Below, piece after piece: positions 16,953-25,548 of a DNA stretch of 64,000 bases. A program made the translations under genes and the position numbers. Source of the stretch: JALOLG01 sp963722415 (GTDB lineage Bacteria; Actinomycetota; Acidimicrobiia; Acidimicrobiales; Ilumatobacteraceae); assembly GCA_963722415.1 (NCBI GenBank), contig CAVRNI010000039.1, positions 124,001 to 188,000 on the forward strand, in the 5' to 3' direction. Each line of letters begins with the position of its first letter. Within the stretch, counting starts at the first letter, position 1. A model generated the notes under the pieces. That model made no database searches. It was not told where the DNA came from and worked only from the letters and a program-made list of their open reading frames with translations.

Positions 16953-18164
16953 ATGGCCACCCCGCGCGTGCCGGGCTTCCGGCGGGGCCGGGCCAGGTCG
17001 GTCGAGGAACTCTTGACCGCGGCGACCGCGGCGGCATGCCACCCGGAGCGCCACGCGCGAGTCGCCGAGCTCGTCGAACATGCCGACGACGGCGTCATCC
17101 GCGACCTTCCGGCACTGGCCGAGGCTCATCGGGTCGCCGGCTGCGTGCACGCCGTGCTCGAGCACACCGATGGAGTCGCCGACGACGTGCTCGAACGGCT
17201 CGCCGCCGGCCGTCGCGAGGCGGCGTCACATCATCTCGTGGTGCGCGGTGTGCTGGCCCGCGTCGGCGCCGTGCTCGATGCCGCCGATATCCCATGGTTG
17301 GTGTTCAAGGGCCCGGTGCTGAGCGCGTCGGTGTACTGCGACCCCGGCATGCGTCGCTATTCCGACGTCGACGTCCTGGTGCCGCCCGACCGCTTCGCCG
17401 ACGCGGTGGACGCGATGGAGGCGGCCCGCTTCTGGAACCCGGTCACGTCGTGGTCGCCGCAGGTGTACTTCCGTGCCGGTGCGATCGCGTTCAACGTGGG
17501 CTGGATCAGCGTCGACCTCCACTGGCACGTGATGTTCAAGTACCAGGACCGCCGTTGGTACCACATCGACCCCGAGCAGCTGTTCGCGAGGCGCCGTGCG
17601 GTCGACATCGGCGGCCGCCGCTACGCGACATTCGACGCGGTCGACACCGTGTTCCACCTCGCGCTCCACGCCTCGCGCGAGGGATGCCATCGCCTCGTGT
17701 GGCTGAAGGACATCGAGATGGCGATCGCCACGGGCCGGCCGGATCTCGACGAACTGGTCCGGAGGTCGCGCGCGGCGAAGTGCGCGCCAGCCATCGGCAT
17801 CGCCTTGGCCCGCTCGAAGCACACACTCGAGGCCGCCGTGCCCGACGACATCGTCACCGCACTGGTCGGGCGTGTCTGGCCGCGGGTCGTGCAGGCGGTC
17901 GCCTCGTTCGACGGCCTCGGCTCATCTGCGGGGCGGCCGTCGCCCGGAACCCTGCTCACGAAGCACACCAGGACGTCGGTCCCCCGCACTGCGAGCTGGA
18001 CCCTGCGGCGGATCTCGGAGCGCCGCGCCGAGCAACGCGTCAATCGGGTGCTCAACGAGGAGTTCGATCCGAACACGCTGGCCCCCGAGGAGCTGGCACG
18101 CAACCAGGCCGAGCGGGAGACCTACTTCTCGCGCGTCGGCGCCTGGCGTTCAGAGCTCGGTTGA
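16953..18164 (+). CDS. Nucleotidyltransferase family protein (NTP_transf_5 type)
   Basis: A 403-residue protein. The catalytic segment FKGPVLSASVY...RYSDVDVLV (residues about 115-150) carries the G-S/A...D-x-D pattern of the nucleotidyltransferase fold, and the WISVDLHWHV segment that follows is typical of the NTP_transf_5 group. Members of this group are often found in RiPP gene clusters next to PqqD-like and HPr-kinase-like proteins, but also alone. Here the closest such cluster is about 6.7 kb away. The modified substrate is unknown. ATG at 16953 follows a TAGCAT box. Confidence 0.78.
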   Translation: MATPRVPGFRRGRARSVEELLTAATAAACHPERHARVAELVEHADDGVIRDLPALAEAHRVAGCVHAVLEHTDGVADDVLERLAAGRREAASHHLVVRGVLARVGAVLDAADIPWLVFKGPVLSASVYCDPGMRRYSDVDVLVPPDRFADAVDAMEAARFWNPVTSWSPQVYFRAGAIAFNVGWISVDLHWHVMFKYQDRRWYHIDPEQLFARRRAVDIGGRRYATFDAVDTVFHLALHASREGCHRLVWLKDIEMAIATGRPDLDELVRRSRAAKCAPAIGIALARSKHTLEAAVPDDIVTALVGRVWPRVVQAVASFDGLGSSAGRPSPGTLLTKHTRTSVPRTASWTLRRISERRAEQRVNRVLNEEFDPNTLAPEELARNQAERETYFSRVGAWRSELG

Positions 18165-18185
18165 GCCCTCAGGAGTCGTGATCGG

Positions 18186-18803
18186 TCAGGCGCGCGGCCA
18201 CGCGTCGGGCCACTGGTACTGCTCACGTTGGCGCAGTTGGGCCAGCAGGTAGATGTAGCCGGCGAGGGCGAGGAACGCCAGCGCGAACAGGTACAACATC
18301 GCCGTCTCTTCCGTGGTGGCGGCGAGGAAGAGCGTGCTGGCAGCGGCCAGCACGAGCATGAACAGCACGTTCGAGCGACGACGCCGGACCGCGTCGGGGG
18401 CGCCGACCTGCGACACGTATGCCTGGCGATGGGCCCGCGGCTGGACCTCGGCGTGCGTGCGGGGCCGCATCGAACCCTCGTGCAGCCCGGGCGGGCCGCC
18501 GGCGCGGCCACGCGGCGCAGGGGCGTAGCGGTGGGCGGCGGCCGCGTTGCGGCGGGCGTGCGGCGTGCCCGGCCGGCCGCCGGCCGCCGGACGTTGGAGC
18601 GGCGAGGGAGCCAGCGGTCGCGCCATCGAGTAGCGCATCGATCCGCCCGCCCGCTGCGGCACGCTGCTCTGCAGGCGATTGAGCTGGCGTCGGAAGTCGG
18701 TGACCGAGGAGTTGGGACGATTCTCGAGCCGGGAGCGGAGGAGCGGTGGGAGCAGGACTGCGGCCCACGCTGCGGCCACTACCAGTAGGACGAGTTGGCC
18801 CAT
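18186..18803 (-). CDS. glpR: GlpR-like membrane receptor of the gephyrin-like protein Glp
   Basis: A 205-residue protein with one N-terminal transmembrane helix ending in LLRSRLENRP, a Ser/Thr- and Phe-containing juxtamembrane segment (SVTDFRRQLNRLQ), a long basic Pro/Arg/Ala-rich linker, and a C-terminal pair of hydrophobic helices after RRRRSNVLF. This layout matches GlpR, the membrane partner of the MoeA-like divisome protein Glp in actinobacteria. The moeA/glp and galU genes lie 3-5 kb upstream on the same strand, as in the conserved galU-glp-glpR neighbourhood. The assignment is by architecture and context. Confidence 0.65.
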   Translation of the reverse strand: MGQLVLLVVAAAWAAVLLPPLLRSRLENRPNSSVTDFRRQLNRLQSSVPQRAGGSMRYSMARPLAPSPLQRPAAGGRPGTPHARRNAAAAHRYAPAPRGRAGGPPGLHEGSMRPRTHAEVQPRAHRQAYVSQVGAPDAVRRRRSNVLFMLVLAAASTLFLAATTEETAMLYLFALAFLALAGYIYLLAQLRQREQYQWPDAWPRA

Positions 18804-18871
18804 GTTTTTATCGATCTCGGTTCGGGTTCGGGGTCATCGGGTGCTGGCGGAACGCAGTGACCGGGGTTTCA

Positions 18872-19459
18872 TTACGATTCTACGACATTCGCGGAGGAAG
18901 TCGCAACGACCGTTGTGCCCTCCGGCACATCGATCGGCGCCTGGGACCGATCGCCGTCGGCGGGAGCGCCCGCCGCGTCCGCCTCCGGGCGGCGGTAGGT
19001 GCCCGATCGGCCGCCGGTCTTCTCCCACAACGTCAGGTCGCCGATCACCATGCCGCGATCGGCCGACTTGCACATGTCGTAGATGGTCAGCGCGGCTGTC
19101 GCGCACGCGTGCAGGGCTTCCATCTCGACACCGGTGCGATCGACGGTGTCGACCTGGGCCTCGACCGCGACATGGTCGTCGCCGATGTCGAAGTTGACCG
19201 ACACGCTGCCCACCAGCAAGGGATGGCACAGCGGGATCATGTCGGACGTCCGCTTGGCCGCCTGGATGCCGGCGACCCGGGCCACCGACAGCACATCGCC
19301 CTTCTTCACCTCGCGGTTGGCGATCGCCAGCGTCGTCTCCGGCTTCATCATGACCTTGCAGCGCGCGACGGCTCGGCGATGCGTCGCCTCCTTGGGCGTC
19401 ACGTCGACCATCCGGGCCCGTCCGAGCGGGTCGAGGTGGGTGAAGGACAGATCGCTCAT
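18872..19459 (-). CDS. moaC: Cyclic pyranopterin monophosphate synthase MoaC
   Basis: Second step of molybdenum cofactor synthesis, acting on the MoaA product. The conserved segments MVDVTPKEATHRRAVA, IPLCHPLLV and the catalytic-region VEMEALHACATAALTIYDMCK are all present. At 195 residues it is longer than usual because of a polar, Asp/Ala-rich C-terminal tail of about 40 residues after GRSGTYRR. It lies in line with moaA and moeA, separated from moaA by a secreted protein gene. Confidence 0.93.
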   Translation of the reverse strand: MSDLSFTHLDPLGRARMVDVTPKEATHRRAVARCKVMMKPETTLAIANREVKKGDVLSVARVAGIQAAKRTSDMIPLCHPLLVGSVSVNFDIGDDHVAVEAQVDTVDRTGVEMEALHACATAALTIYDMCKSADRGMVIGDLTLWEKTGGRSGTYRRPEADAAGAPADGDRSQAPIDVPEGTTVVATSSANVVES

Positions 19460-19493
19460 GACGACACACTCATGTCGTCGTACAGCGTAGTCG

Positions 19494-20468
19494 TCACGAC
19501 TGGACCGGTCCGGTGTCGACGACCTCGAACGCCGAGCCAGGGACGCCCTTCAGCTGGTTCAGGTCGTCGTCGTCCCAGTTCGGGCTGGGGGCGCCCTGGA
19601 AGAACCAGTTCGATCCGTTGTCGGCGACGATCAGGCCGTACTGCTGCATCGCCACCGCGATCACCCGCGCCTGGCCGGTGAGCTGCGACACGTCGTACGA
19701 CGCCTTCAGCCGCAACCGCAGTCCCATCGGCGGACGGTTTGGGTTGGTCGAGTCCGACGCCGAGTGCGTGGCCGGGAGGATGTAGCCGTCCTGCGTCTCG
19801 CTGAACGTGACGCGGATGGCGTGGCGGATCACACCAGCGGCCACCTCGTCGTACCGCACCAGGCCGGGCAGGATCGGCAGCCCGGCGGCATCGGCGCTGG
19901 TCCAGCCGAGCGGGCGCAGGTCGTTCGACGTGAGGTCGAAGCGGGCACCCGACGCGGCGTTCCAGCCGGAACCGCTGCGGATCCCGACGAACAGCTCGAA
20001 CAGGTCGCACGAGCCCTGACGGAGCACGAGCACGTGCCGGTCGCCGCCGGCCCCGGCGCCCTCGACCGGCGCGTCGAGCGGGATCGGGAACGGCCCCGGG
20101 TCACTCTCGTCGCCGTACGCGGTGTAGGTGATGGGCACGAGCGGTTGGTTGGCCGGGACGACGACGTACGGGATGCCGTAGCCGGGGTTCTCGCCGAAGT
20201 CGGGGTGCAGGTTGTCGAGCCCGTCGGCCTGGATCTGGGCGATGATCTGGGCGCTGCTGGGGTGCAGCGCGAGCCCGCTGACGTCCCGGTTCCACCAGTT
20301 GTCGGCCGGGAACATGGGGCATCCCCCGAGCGTCGGACCGGATGGGCTCACCCGTTCGGCCTGGATGTCGGCAGTCGCCGGACCGTCGACGCTCGGGATC
20401 GCAGCGGCCGCGATGCCGGCGCCGGTGACGATGGCGGCGGCCGCGACGGCCGCCAACGATCGACGCAT
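19494..20468 (-). CDS. Secreted protein of unknown function within the moa cluster
   Basis: A 324-residue protein with a Sec signal peptide (RR then a 16-residue Ala/Ile/Val core, probable cleavage after IAAAA near residue 22). The mature part has the motifs MFPADNWWNRDVSG, HPDFGENPGYGIPYVVV, DESDPGPFPIP, GDRHVLVL, ADAAGLPILPGLVRYDE and ADNGSNWFFQGAP. These recur in a widespread but uncharacterised family of extracellular proteins. Its ATG overlaps the stop of moaA (TGATG), so it is translated with that gene. A link with molybdenum cofactor enzymes is suggested only by position. Confidence 0.75.
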   Translation of the reverse strand: MRRSLAAVAAAAIVTGAGIAAAAIPSVDGPATADIQAERVSPSGPTLGGCPMFPADNWWNRDVSGLALHPSSAQIIAQIQADGLDNLHPDFGENPGYGIPYVVVPANQPLVPITYTAYGDESDPGPFPIPLDAPVEGAGAGGDRHVLVLRQGSCDLFELFVGIRSGSGWNAASGARFDLTSNDLRPLGWTSADAAGLPILPGLVRYDEVAAGVIRHAIRVTFSETQDGYILPATHSASDSTNPNRPPMGLRLRLKASYDVSQLTGQARVIAVAMQQYGLIVADNGSNWFFQGAPSPNWDDDDLNQLKGVPGSAFEVVDTGPVQS

Positions 20469-21463
20469 CAGCCGCCGATCTGGCTCATCGAGCGCCCCGG
20501 CCGGATGAAGTTGACCTGGCCGATGCGATGACCGGCCCATTTCGTGCCCACCGCGCGCTCGATGCGTGACGCCAACTGATCGTCGGTCTCGCCGGCACGC
20601 ATCGCGGCGCGCAGGTCGAACTCGTCGTTGGCGAACAGGCATGTGCGGAACTGGCCGTCGGCGGTGAGGCGCACGCGGTCGCAGTCACCACAGAACGGCT
20701 TCGTGACCGTCGGGATGACGCCGACCGTGCCGCGCCCGTCGAGATAGCGCCACCTGTCGGCGGGCGCCGCGCCACGGGCCGGCATCTGCTCGAGCGGGTA
20801 GACGGCATCGATCGTCGCGACGATCTCGTCCTGACCCACGACCTGGTCGTTCATCCAGTGCGCGCCCGCGTCGAGCGGCATGAACTCGATGAACCGCACC
20901 TCGACGTCGCGGTCGCGACCGAACGTCGCGAGGTCGACGATCTCGTCGTCGTTGACGCCGCGTTCGACGACGGCGTTGATCTTCACCGGGTCGAACCCGG
21001 CCTCCTTGGCGGCCTCGATGCCGTCGAGCACGTTGGCGAGCTCGTCACGCCGTGTCATCCGCTCGAACTTCGCCCGGTCGAGCGAATCGAGGCTGATGTT
21101 GACGCGCCGCAGACCGGCGGTGCGCAGGTGCTTCGCCATGCCTCGCAACGTCGCCCCGTTGGTGGTCATCGCCACATCGACCCCGAGCGCGGCCAGCTTG
21201 CCGACGAGCACCGGCAGGTGCGCCCTGACGGTCGGTTCCCCGCCGGTCAGGCGGATCCCCTCGACGCCGTAGCGCTCGACGAAGATCCTCGCCAGGCGCT
21301 CCATCTCCTCGAACGTCAGCACCTCGCTGCGGGGCAGCCAGGTCATGCCCTCTTCCGGCATGCAGTACGTGCAGCGGAAGTTGCAACGGTCGGTGACCGA
21401 GATCCGCAGGTCGCGGATGACGCGACCGAAGGGGTCGACGAGATCGTTGGCTCCCACGCCCAT
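20468..21463 (-). CDS. moaA: GTP 3',8-cyclase MoaA (radical SAM)
   Basis: First step of molybdenum cofactor synthesis. The radical SAM cluster motif CNFRCTYC uses Cys27, Cys31 and Cys34. The second 4Fe-4S cluster cysteines are in PFCGDCDRVRLTADGQFRTC, and the protein ends in Gly-Gly as required for activity. It has 331 residues, the normal length. It overlaps moeA upstream (TGATG) and the secreted-protein gene downstream (TGATG). Confidence 0.96.
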   Translation of the reverse strand: MGVGANDLVDPFGRVIRDLRISVTDRCNFRCTYCMPEEGMTWLPRSEVLTFEEMERLARIFVERYGVEGIRLTGGEPTVRAHLPVLVGKLAALGVDVAMTTNGATLRGMAKHLRTAGLRRVNISLDSLDRAKFERMTRRDELANVLDGIEAAKEAGFDPVKINAVVERGVNDDEIVDLATFGRDRDVEVRFIEFMPLDAGAHWMNDQVVGQDEIVATIDAVYPLEQMPARGAAPADRWRYLDGRGTVGVIPTVTKPFCGDCDRVRLTADGQFRTCLFANDEFDLRAAMRAGETDDQLASRIERAVGTKWAGHRIGQVNFIRPGRSMSQIGG

Positions 21464-22666
21464 CAGCCTACGAGCATGAGCACGGCAACGTCTCCACCGG
21501 GCGGGATCCCGTCGCCGTCAGGCACGATCGCGATGGCGTCGGCCAGGGCCGTCGCCGCCAGCTGGTGGCTGCCCTGGGCCCCGACCGGCGTGACCCGGAA
21601 GCGGCCGTCGTCTCCGAACGCCGTGTTGACCCTGACCAGGTGCACCTTGCCGTCCGGCCGGCGCTGGATCCCGTCGTCGCTGACGGCGACCAGGCTGGGG
21701 CGGGCGAGCCGGCGGTGGCCCATCATCCGGCGCAACGCCGGGCGGGTGATGAGCTCGAAGCTCACGAGCGAGCTGACCGGGTTGCCGGGCAGACCGAAGA
21801 CCGGTGTGCCCGCGAGCATGCCGAACGCGAACGGCTTGGCCGGCTTGATCGCGATCTGCAACCACGTCATCGCCGCGATCCGACCGAGCACGGCCTTGAC
21901 GACGTCGTAGTCGCCCATGCTGACGCCACCGCTCGACACGATCGCGTCGCACGTCCCGGCGGCCACTCGGAGGACCCGTTCGAGCTCGGCCTCGTCGTCG
22001 CGGACCGTGCCGAGGTCGATCACGTCGCAGCCCGGCCTCGGCGAGCAGCCCGGCGAGCATCGTCCGGTTGCTCTCGCGGATCTGACCGGGCTCCAGCGGC
22101 GACCCGTCGTCGACCAGCTCGTCCCCGGTCGACAGCACGGCCACCGTCGCCCGCGGATGGACCGTCACGGTCCGGGCGTTGACGCTCGCCAACACCGCGG
22201 CGACGGCCGGGCGGACCTCGGTGCCAGCCGTGAACAACAGGTCTCCCGCCTGGATGTCGTCGCCGGCGGCGCGCACCGACGCGCCGGGCTGCACAGCCCG
22301 CGCCAGGCGCACTCGGTCGGGCGCGAGCAGCTCGCTGTCCTCCACCATCACGACCGCGTCGGCGCCGGCCGGCATCGGCGCCCCGGTCATGATCCGAATC
22401 GTCTCACCCGGCCCGACGACGCGGTCGGTGCTGGCTCCGGCCGCCACCTCACCGACGACGGCCAACTCGACGGGCGCGTCGGCGACGTCGGCAGCGCGCA
22501 CCGCGTAGCCGTCGACCGCAGTGTTGACGAACGGCGGCACCTGCTCGCCGGCGACCACGTCAGCGGCGAGGACCAACCCCCTGGCCTGGTCGAGCGGCAT
22601 CTCGACCGGGGCGAGCGGAGGGCAGGCTTCGAGCACCAGCGTCTGTGCGTCCTCGAGCGGAGTCAC
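21463..22666 (-). CDS. MoeA / gephyrin-like molybdotransferase Glp, frameshifted
   Basis: Inserts molybdate into adenylylated molybdopterin, or in actinobacteria acts as the divisome-associated paralogue Glp. The MoeA N-terminal domains (VPPFVNTAVDGYAVRA, MTGAPMPAGADAVVMVED) and the MPT-binding domain (AIVSSGGVSMGDYDVVK, FGLPGNPVSSLVSFE) are intact but lie in two frames. The switch is at about 22030, in a GGG run, and one base less would restore about 400 residues. The start is GTG at 22666, 7 bases after a TACGGT box. Its position between galU and glpR favours the Glp identity. Confidence 0.9.
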
Positions 22667-22673
22667 GGCTCGC

Positions 22674-22679
22674 ACCGTA
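22674..22679 (-). promoter_or_regulatory. Leaderless -10 box of the moeA/glp-moaA operon
   Basis: TACGGT on the minus strand, 7 bases before the GTG at 22666. It would drive moeA/glp, moaA and the secreted-protein gene as one leaderless message. Confidence 0.5.
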
Positions 22680-22712
22680 CCGTCGGTCGATCGGCGAGGG
22701 CACAATGGATGC

Positions 22713-23267
22713 GTGGCGATCCACACCGCGTTCCCGGCCGACGGGTTCACCGCCAGGTGGCAGACGTGGGACGACGAAGCCCTCGAGGAGTTGACGCTGC
22801 GCTGGGAGAACGAAGGCTGGACCGCGTCGGGCGAGGTCGGCCGCGAGCACATCCACTACGTGATCCGCCTGTCGCCGACGTGGCAGGTGCGCCAGTTCCT
22901 GCTGTTCCGGGACCTCGACGAACCCGACCTGTGGCTGGCGACCGACGGACACGCCCGCTGGGGCGAGATGAACGGCGCCCACCGTCCCGAGCTCGACGGC
23001 TGCCACGACATCGACCTCGCCTGCACGCCGTTCACGAACACGCTGCCGATCCGCCGGCTCCCGCTCCACCCCGGTGACAGCGCCGAGTTGGCGGTCATCA
23101 CGATCGACGTCGAGACGCTCGCCGTCGCGTCGACCGTCAAGCGCTACCACCACGTCGACGAGCGCCAGTGGCGGGTGTCGGACCGGACGAGCGGCACCGA
23201 GGTCGACTTCGGCGTCGACGAGTACGGCCTCGTCCTCGACGTCCCCGACCAGTTCCGCCGCCGCTGA
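22713..23267 (+). CDS. Putative glycolipid-binding protein
   Basis: A 184-residue protein with the motifs of the 'putative glycolipid-binding' family: an early RW..WENEGWTASGEV segment, GCHDIDLACTPFTNTLPIRRL in the middle and a C-terminal DEYGLVLDVPDQF. The family is found widely in actinobacteria but its biochemical role is not well established. The start is GTG at 22713, 6 bases after CACAAT. It converges with galU, with a strong hairpin between. Confidence 0.75.
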   Translation: MAIHTAFPADGFTARWQTWDDEALEELTLRWENEGWTASGEVGREHIHYVIRLSPTWQVRQFLLFRDLDEPDLWLATDGHARWGEMNGAHRPELDGCHDIDLACTPFTNTLPIRRLPLHPGDSAELAVITIDVETLAVASTVKRYHHVDERQWRVSDRTSGTEVDFGVDEYGLVLDVPDQFRRR

Positions 23268-23289
23268 AACCCCTCGAACCCCCACCGAA

Positions 23290-23332
23290 CTGTCTGCTTC
23301 AGATTGCAGCAGGGCTGGTTTCAAGCAGACAG
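23290..23332. terminator. Inverted repeat between convergent genes
   Basis: Perfect 10-base arms CTGTCTGCTT and AAGCAGACAG, separated by 23 bases. The right arm overlaps the last codons and stop of galU. It lies where transcripts from both sides end, so a bidirectional terminator is likely; the long loop is unusual. Confidence 0.55.
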
Positions 23333-24187
23333 GTCGGAGAGGAAGACCTTGAGAGGCGGACCGATGTCGGGGTCGGCGAGGGTGATCTCGATCGCCGCCT
23401 TCAGGAATCCGAGCGGTGTGCCGGTGTCGTAGCGGGCGATGTGCGACAGCACGCCGTGGAACGGCGACCGCGCCGCCTGGGCGCGCAGCGCGTCGGTGAG
23501 CTGGAACTCGCCACCGCTGCCCGGCTTGAGCGCGGCGATCTCGTCGAACACATCGGGCGTGAGCACGTAGCGGCCGATCAGGATCAAATCGCTCGGTGCG
23601 TCCTCCTCGGCCGGCTTCTCGACGAGGTCGCGAACGGCGATGACGCCGTCGGGCGACATCTCGCCCGCCGGGTCGATGACGCCGTAGGAGCTGACCTCGT
23701 GGCGCGGCGCCCGCTTGAGACCGACGACGCTGCCACCCGTGCTGACGCACACGCCGTTCATCTGGGCGAGCAACGAGGAATTGCCCATCAACTCGTCGGG
23801 AAGCAGCACGGCGAACGGCTCGTTGCCGACCGCTTCGCGGGCACAGCCGACGGCATGCCCGAGGCCGCGCGGGTTGTCCTGATACACGATCGTCGCCCGC
23901 CAGTCCGTCCCGATGCTGCGGATCCGGGCGGCCAATTCGGTCTTGCCGGACTCCTCGAGCTTGTTCACGACGTCGGGCGACGGCTCGAAGTAGGCGTCGA
24001 TCGCCGGCTTGGACCGGCTGCTGACGACGACGATGTGGTCGATCCCGGCGCCGAGCGCCTCGTCGATGATGATCTGGAGCGCCGGAGTGTCGCCGATCGG
24101 CATCAGCTCCTTCGGCACGGCCTTGGTTGCGGGGAGAAAACGCGTCCCCATGCCAGCGGCCGGTATGACCGCACTGCGTACCTGCAT
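23321..24187 (-). CDS. galU: UTP-glucose-1-phosphate uridylyltransferase
   Basis: Makes UDP-glucose for polysaccharides and glycolipids. The nucleotide-binding signature AAGMGTRFLPATKAVPKELMPI is near the N-terminus, followed by LLPDELMG, the VEKP motif and SYGVIDPAG, all typical of GalU. The length is 288 residues from the ATG at 24187. This start is preferred over an upstream GTG because a TATCGT box lies 7 bases before it. Confidence 0.93.
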   Translation of the reverse strand: MQVRSAVIPAAGMGTRFLPATKAVPKELMPIGDTPALQIIIDEALGAGIDHIVVVSSRSKPAIDAYFEPSPDVVNKLEESGKTELAARIRSIGTDWRATIVYQDNPRGLGHAVGCAREAVGNEPFAVLLPDELMGNSSLLAQMNGVCVSTGGSVVGLKRAPRHEVSSYGVIDPAGEMSPDGVIAVRDLVEKPAEEDAPSDLILIGRYVLTPDVFDEIAALKPGSGGEFQLTDALRAQAARSPFHGVLSHIARYDTGTPLGFLKAAIEITLADPDIGPPLKVFLSDLSA

Positions 24188-24194
24188 GGCGGCG

Positions 24195-24204
24195 ACGATA
24201 TCTT
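24195..24204. promoter_or_regulatory. Overlapping divergent -10 boxes (galU / fmdB-like)
   Basis: TATCGT on the minus strand (24200 to 24195) and TATCTT on the plus strand (24199-24204) share the central TA. Each lies 7-8 bases from the start codon on its side, so both messages would be leaderless from one 10-bp core. Confidence 0.55.
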
Positions 24205-24212
24205 TTTCGACG

Positions 24213-24647
24213 GTGCCCACCTACGTCTACAAGTTCCTGGATACCGGCGAGACCGTCGAGGTCCAGCAGTCGTTCGCCGACGAAACCCTCACCGAGGCCG
24301 TCCATCCGCGCACGGGTGCCACGATGGCGGTCAAGAAGGTCTTCCAGCCCGTCGGCGTGACGTTCAAGGGCGACGGCTTCTACAAGACCGACAACCGCGG
24401 CACCTCGAAAGCCGGCGCCGCGGCCGGCGGCGAGTCCTCGAGCTCGGACGCCTCGGGTGGCACCACGGGCTCCGCCGGCTCAGGCGACAAGAAGACGGCG
24501 GACACGCCGAGCACGACGAGCTCGAAGGAATCGAAGCCGAGCTCCACGTCGTCGGAGACGAAGTCGACCGGCGGATCGTCGAAGTCGACCGGCGGATCGT
24601 CGAAGTCGACCGGCGGATCGTCGACGACGAAGCCTGCCAGCGGCTGA
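24213..24647 (+). CDS. FmdB-like regulatory protein lacking the zinc cysteines
   Basis: A 144-residue protein. The first 65 residues align with the FmdB zinc-ribbon family (PTYVYKFLDTGE, VEVQQSFADETLTEA, VKKVFQPVGVTFKGDGFYKTD), but the four cysteines that bind zinc in the family are all absent. The rest is a Ser/Thr/Gly/Lys-rich tail, partly made of three copies of a 7-residue unit. The GTG start follows TATCTT by 8 bases. It is followed by the MTA phosphorylase gene with a 3-bp gap, so the two form an operon. Confidence 0.75.
   Translation: MPTYVYKFLDTGETVEVQQSFADETLTEAVHPRTGATMAVKKVFQPVGVTFKGDGFYKTDNRGTSKAGAAAGGESSSSDASGGTTGSAGSGDKKTADTPSTTSSKESKPSSTSSETKSTGGSSKSTGGSSKSTGGSSTTKPASG
24561..24623 (+). 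repeat. 21-bp tandem repeat, 3 copies, in the FmdB-like gene
   Basis: Three identical 21-bp units in direct succession encode the repeated heptapeptide KSTGGSS in the C-terminal tail. A preceding partial copy is also visible. Confidence 0.9.
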
Positions 24648-24650
24648 GCG

Positions 24651-25451
24651 ATGCTCATCCCGATCAGCGACGCCGCAGCCGAGCTGGGCGTCGAGATCGG
24701 GATCATCGGCGGATCGGGCTTCTACGAGTATCTCGACGACCCGGTCGAGATCACCGTCACGACGCCGTACGGCGAAGCGGCGTCGGCGATCGCGGTCGGC
24801 ACGATCGCAGGTCGGAGAGTGGCGTTCCTCCCCCGCCACGGCCGCCGTCACGAGTACGCCGCGCACCGGGTGCCGTTCCGCGCCAACGTCTGGGCGATGG
24901 CCTCACTCGGCGTGCGTTCGATGATCGGGCCGTGCGCGGTGGGTTCCCTGCAACCCGAGATCCATCCCGGCGAGTTCGTCGTCGTCGACCAACTCGTCGA
25001 TCGCACCACGGGTCGGCCCGACACGTTCCACGACGTCGGCGCACCCCCCGGCAGCCCGGGTTCCGAAGGTTCGGTGCACCATCAGAGCTTCGCCGATCCC
25101 TACGACGCCGGCCTGCGCGCGACGTTGCTGCAGGCGGCGGTAACGACCGGGGTGACGGCGCATGACGGCGGGACGATGGTCGTGATCAACGGACCACGCT
25201 TCTCCACCCGTGCCGAGAGCGCGTGGTTCCGTGCGATGGGCTGGCACGTGGTGAACATGACCGGCTATCCGGAGGCGGTGCTCGCCGCCGAGGCCGGGAT
25301 CCCGTACGCCTCCGTCGCCCTCGTGACCGACTACGACGCCGGGGTCGACGGACACGAACCGGTCACGATGGAGACGGTGCTCGAGGTGCTGCGTCAGAAC
25401 GTCGCCGCCGTGCGCACGCTGCTCGAGGCGGCGCTGCCGCGCGTCAAGTGA
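24651..25451 (+). CDS. mtnP: S-methyl-5'-thioadenosine phosphorylase
   Basis: Phosphorolysis of methylthioadenosine (methionine salvage) or a related purine nucleoside. The phosphate-binding IGIIGGSGFYEY, FLPRHGRRHEYAAHRVPFRANVWAM, the substrate region MVVINGPRFSTRAES and NMTGYPEAVLAAEAGIPYA are characteristic of the MtnP/PNP group. The 266 residues fit. The start is ATG, 3 bp after the fmdB-like stop. Confidence 0.92.
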   Translation: MLIPISDAAAELGVEIGIIGGSGFYEYLDDPVEITVTTPYGEAASAIAVGTIAGRRVAFLPRHGRRHEYAAHRVPFRANVWAMASLGVRSMIGPCAVGSLQPEIHPGEFVVVDQLVDRTTGRPDTFHDVGAPPGSPGSEGSVHHQSFADPYDAGLRATLLQAAVTTGVTAHDGGTMVVINGPRFSTRAESAWFRAMGWHVVNMTGYPEAVLAAEAGIPYASVALVTDYDAGVDGHEPVTMETVLEVLRQNVAAVRTLLEAALPRVK

Positions 25452-25548
25452 AGGATCACGTGACGCCGGTAGGTTGACCGCTCCGGCTCCCCCAAGCGAT
25501 CACGCCTCGACCGGACACGGTCGAGCGCATCTCTGAGGGAGGGGATCC

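Noticed and set aside
24561..24623. 21-bp direct repeats as a CRISPR or iteron
   Set aside because: They are perfectly adjacent, in frame and encode a repeated heptapeptide in a low-complexity tail.
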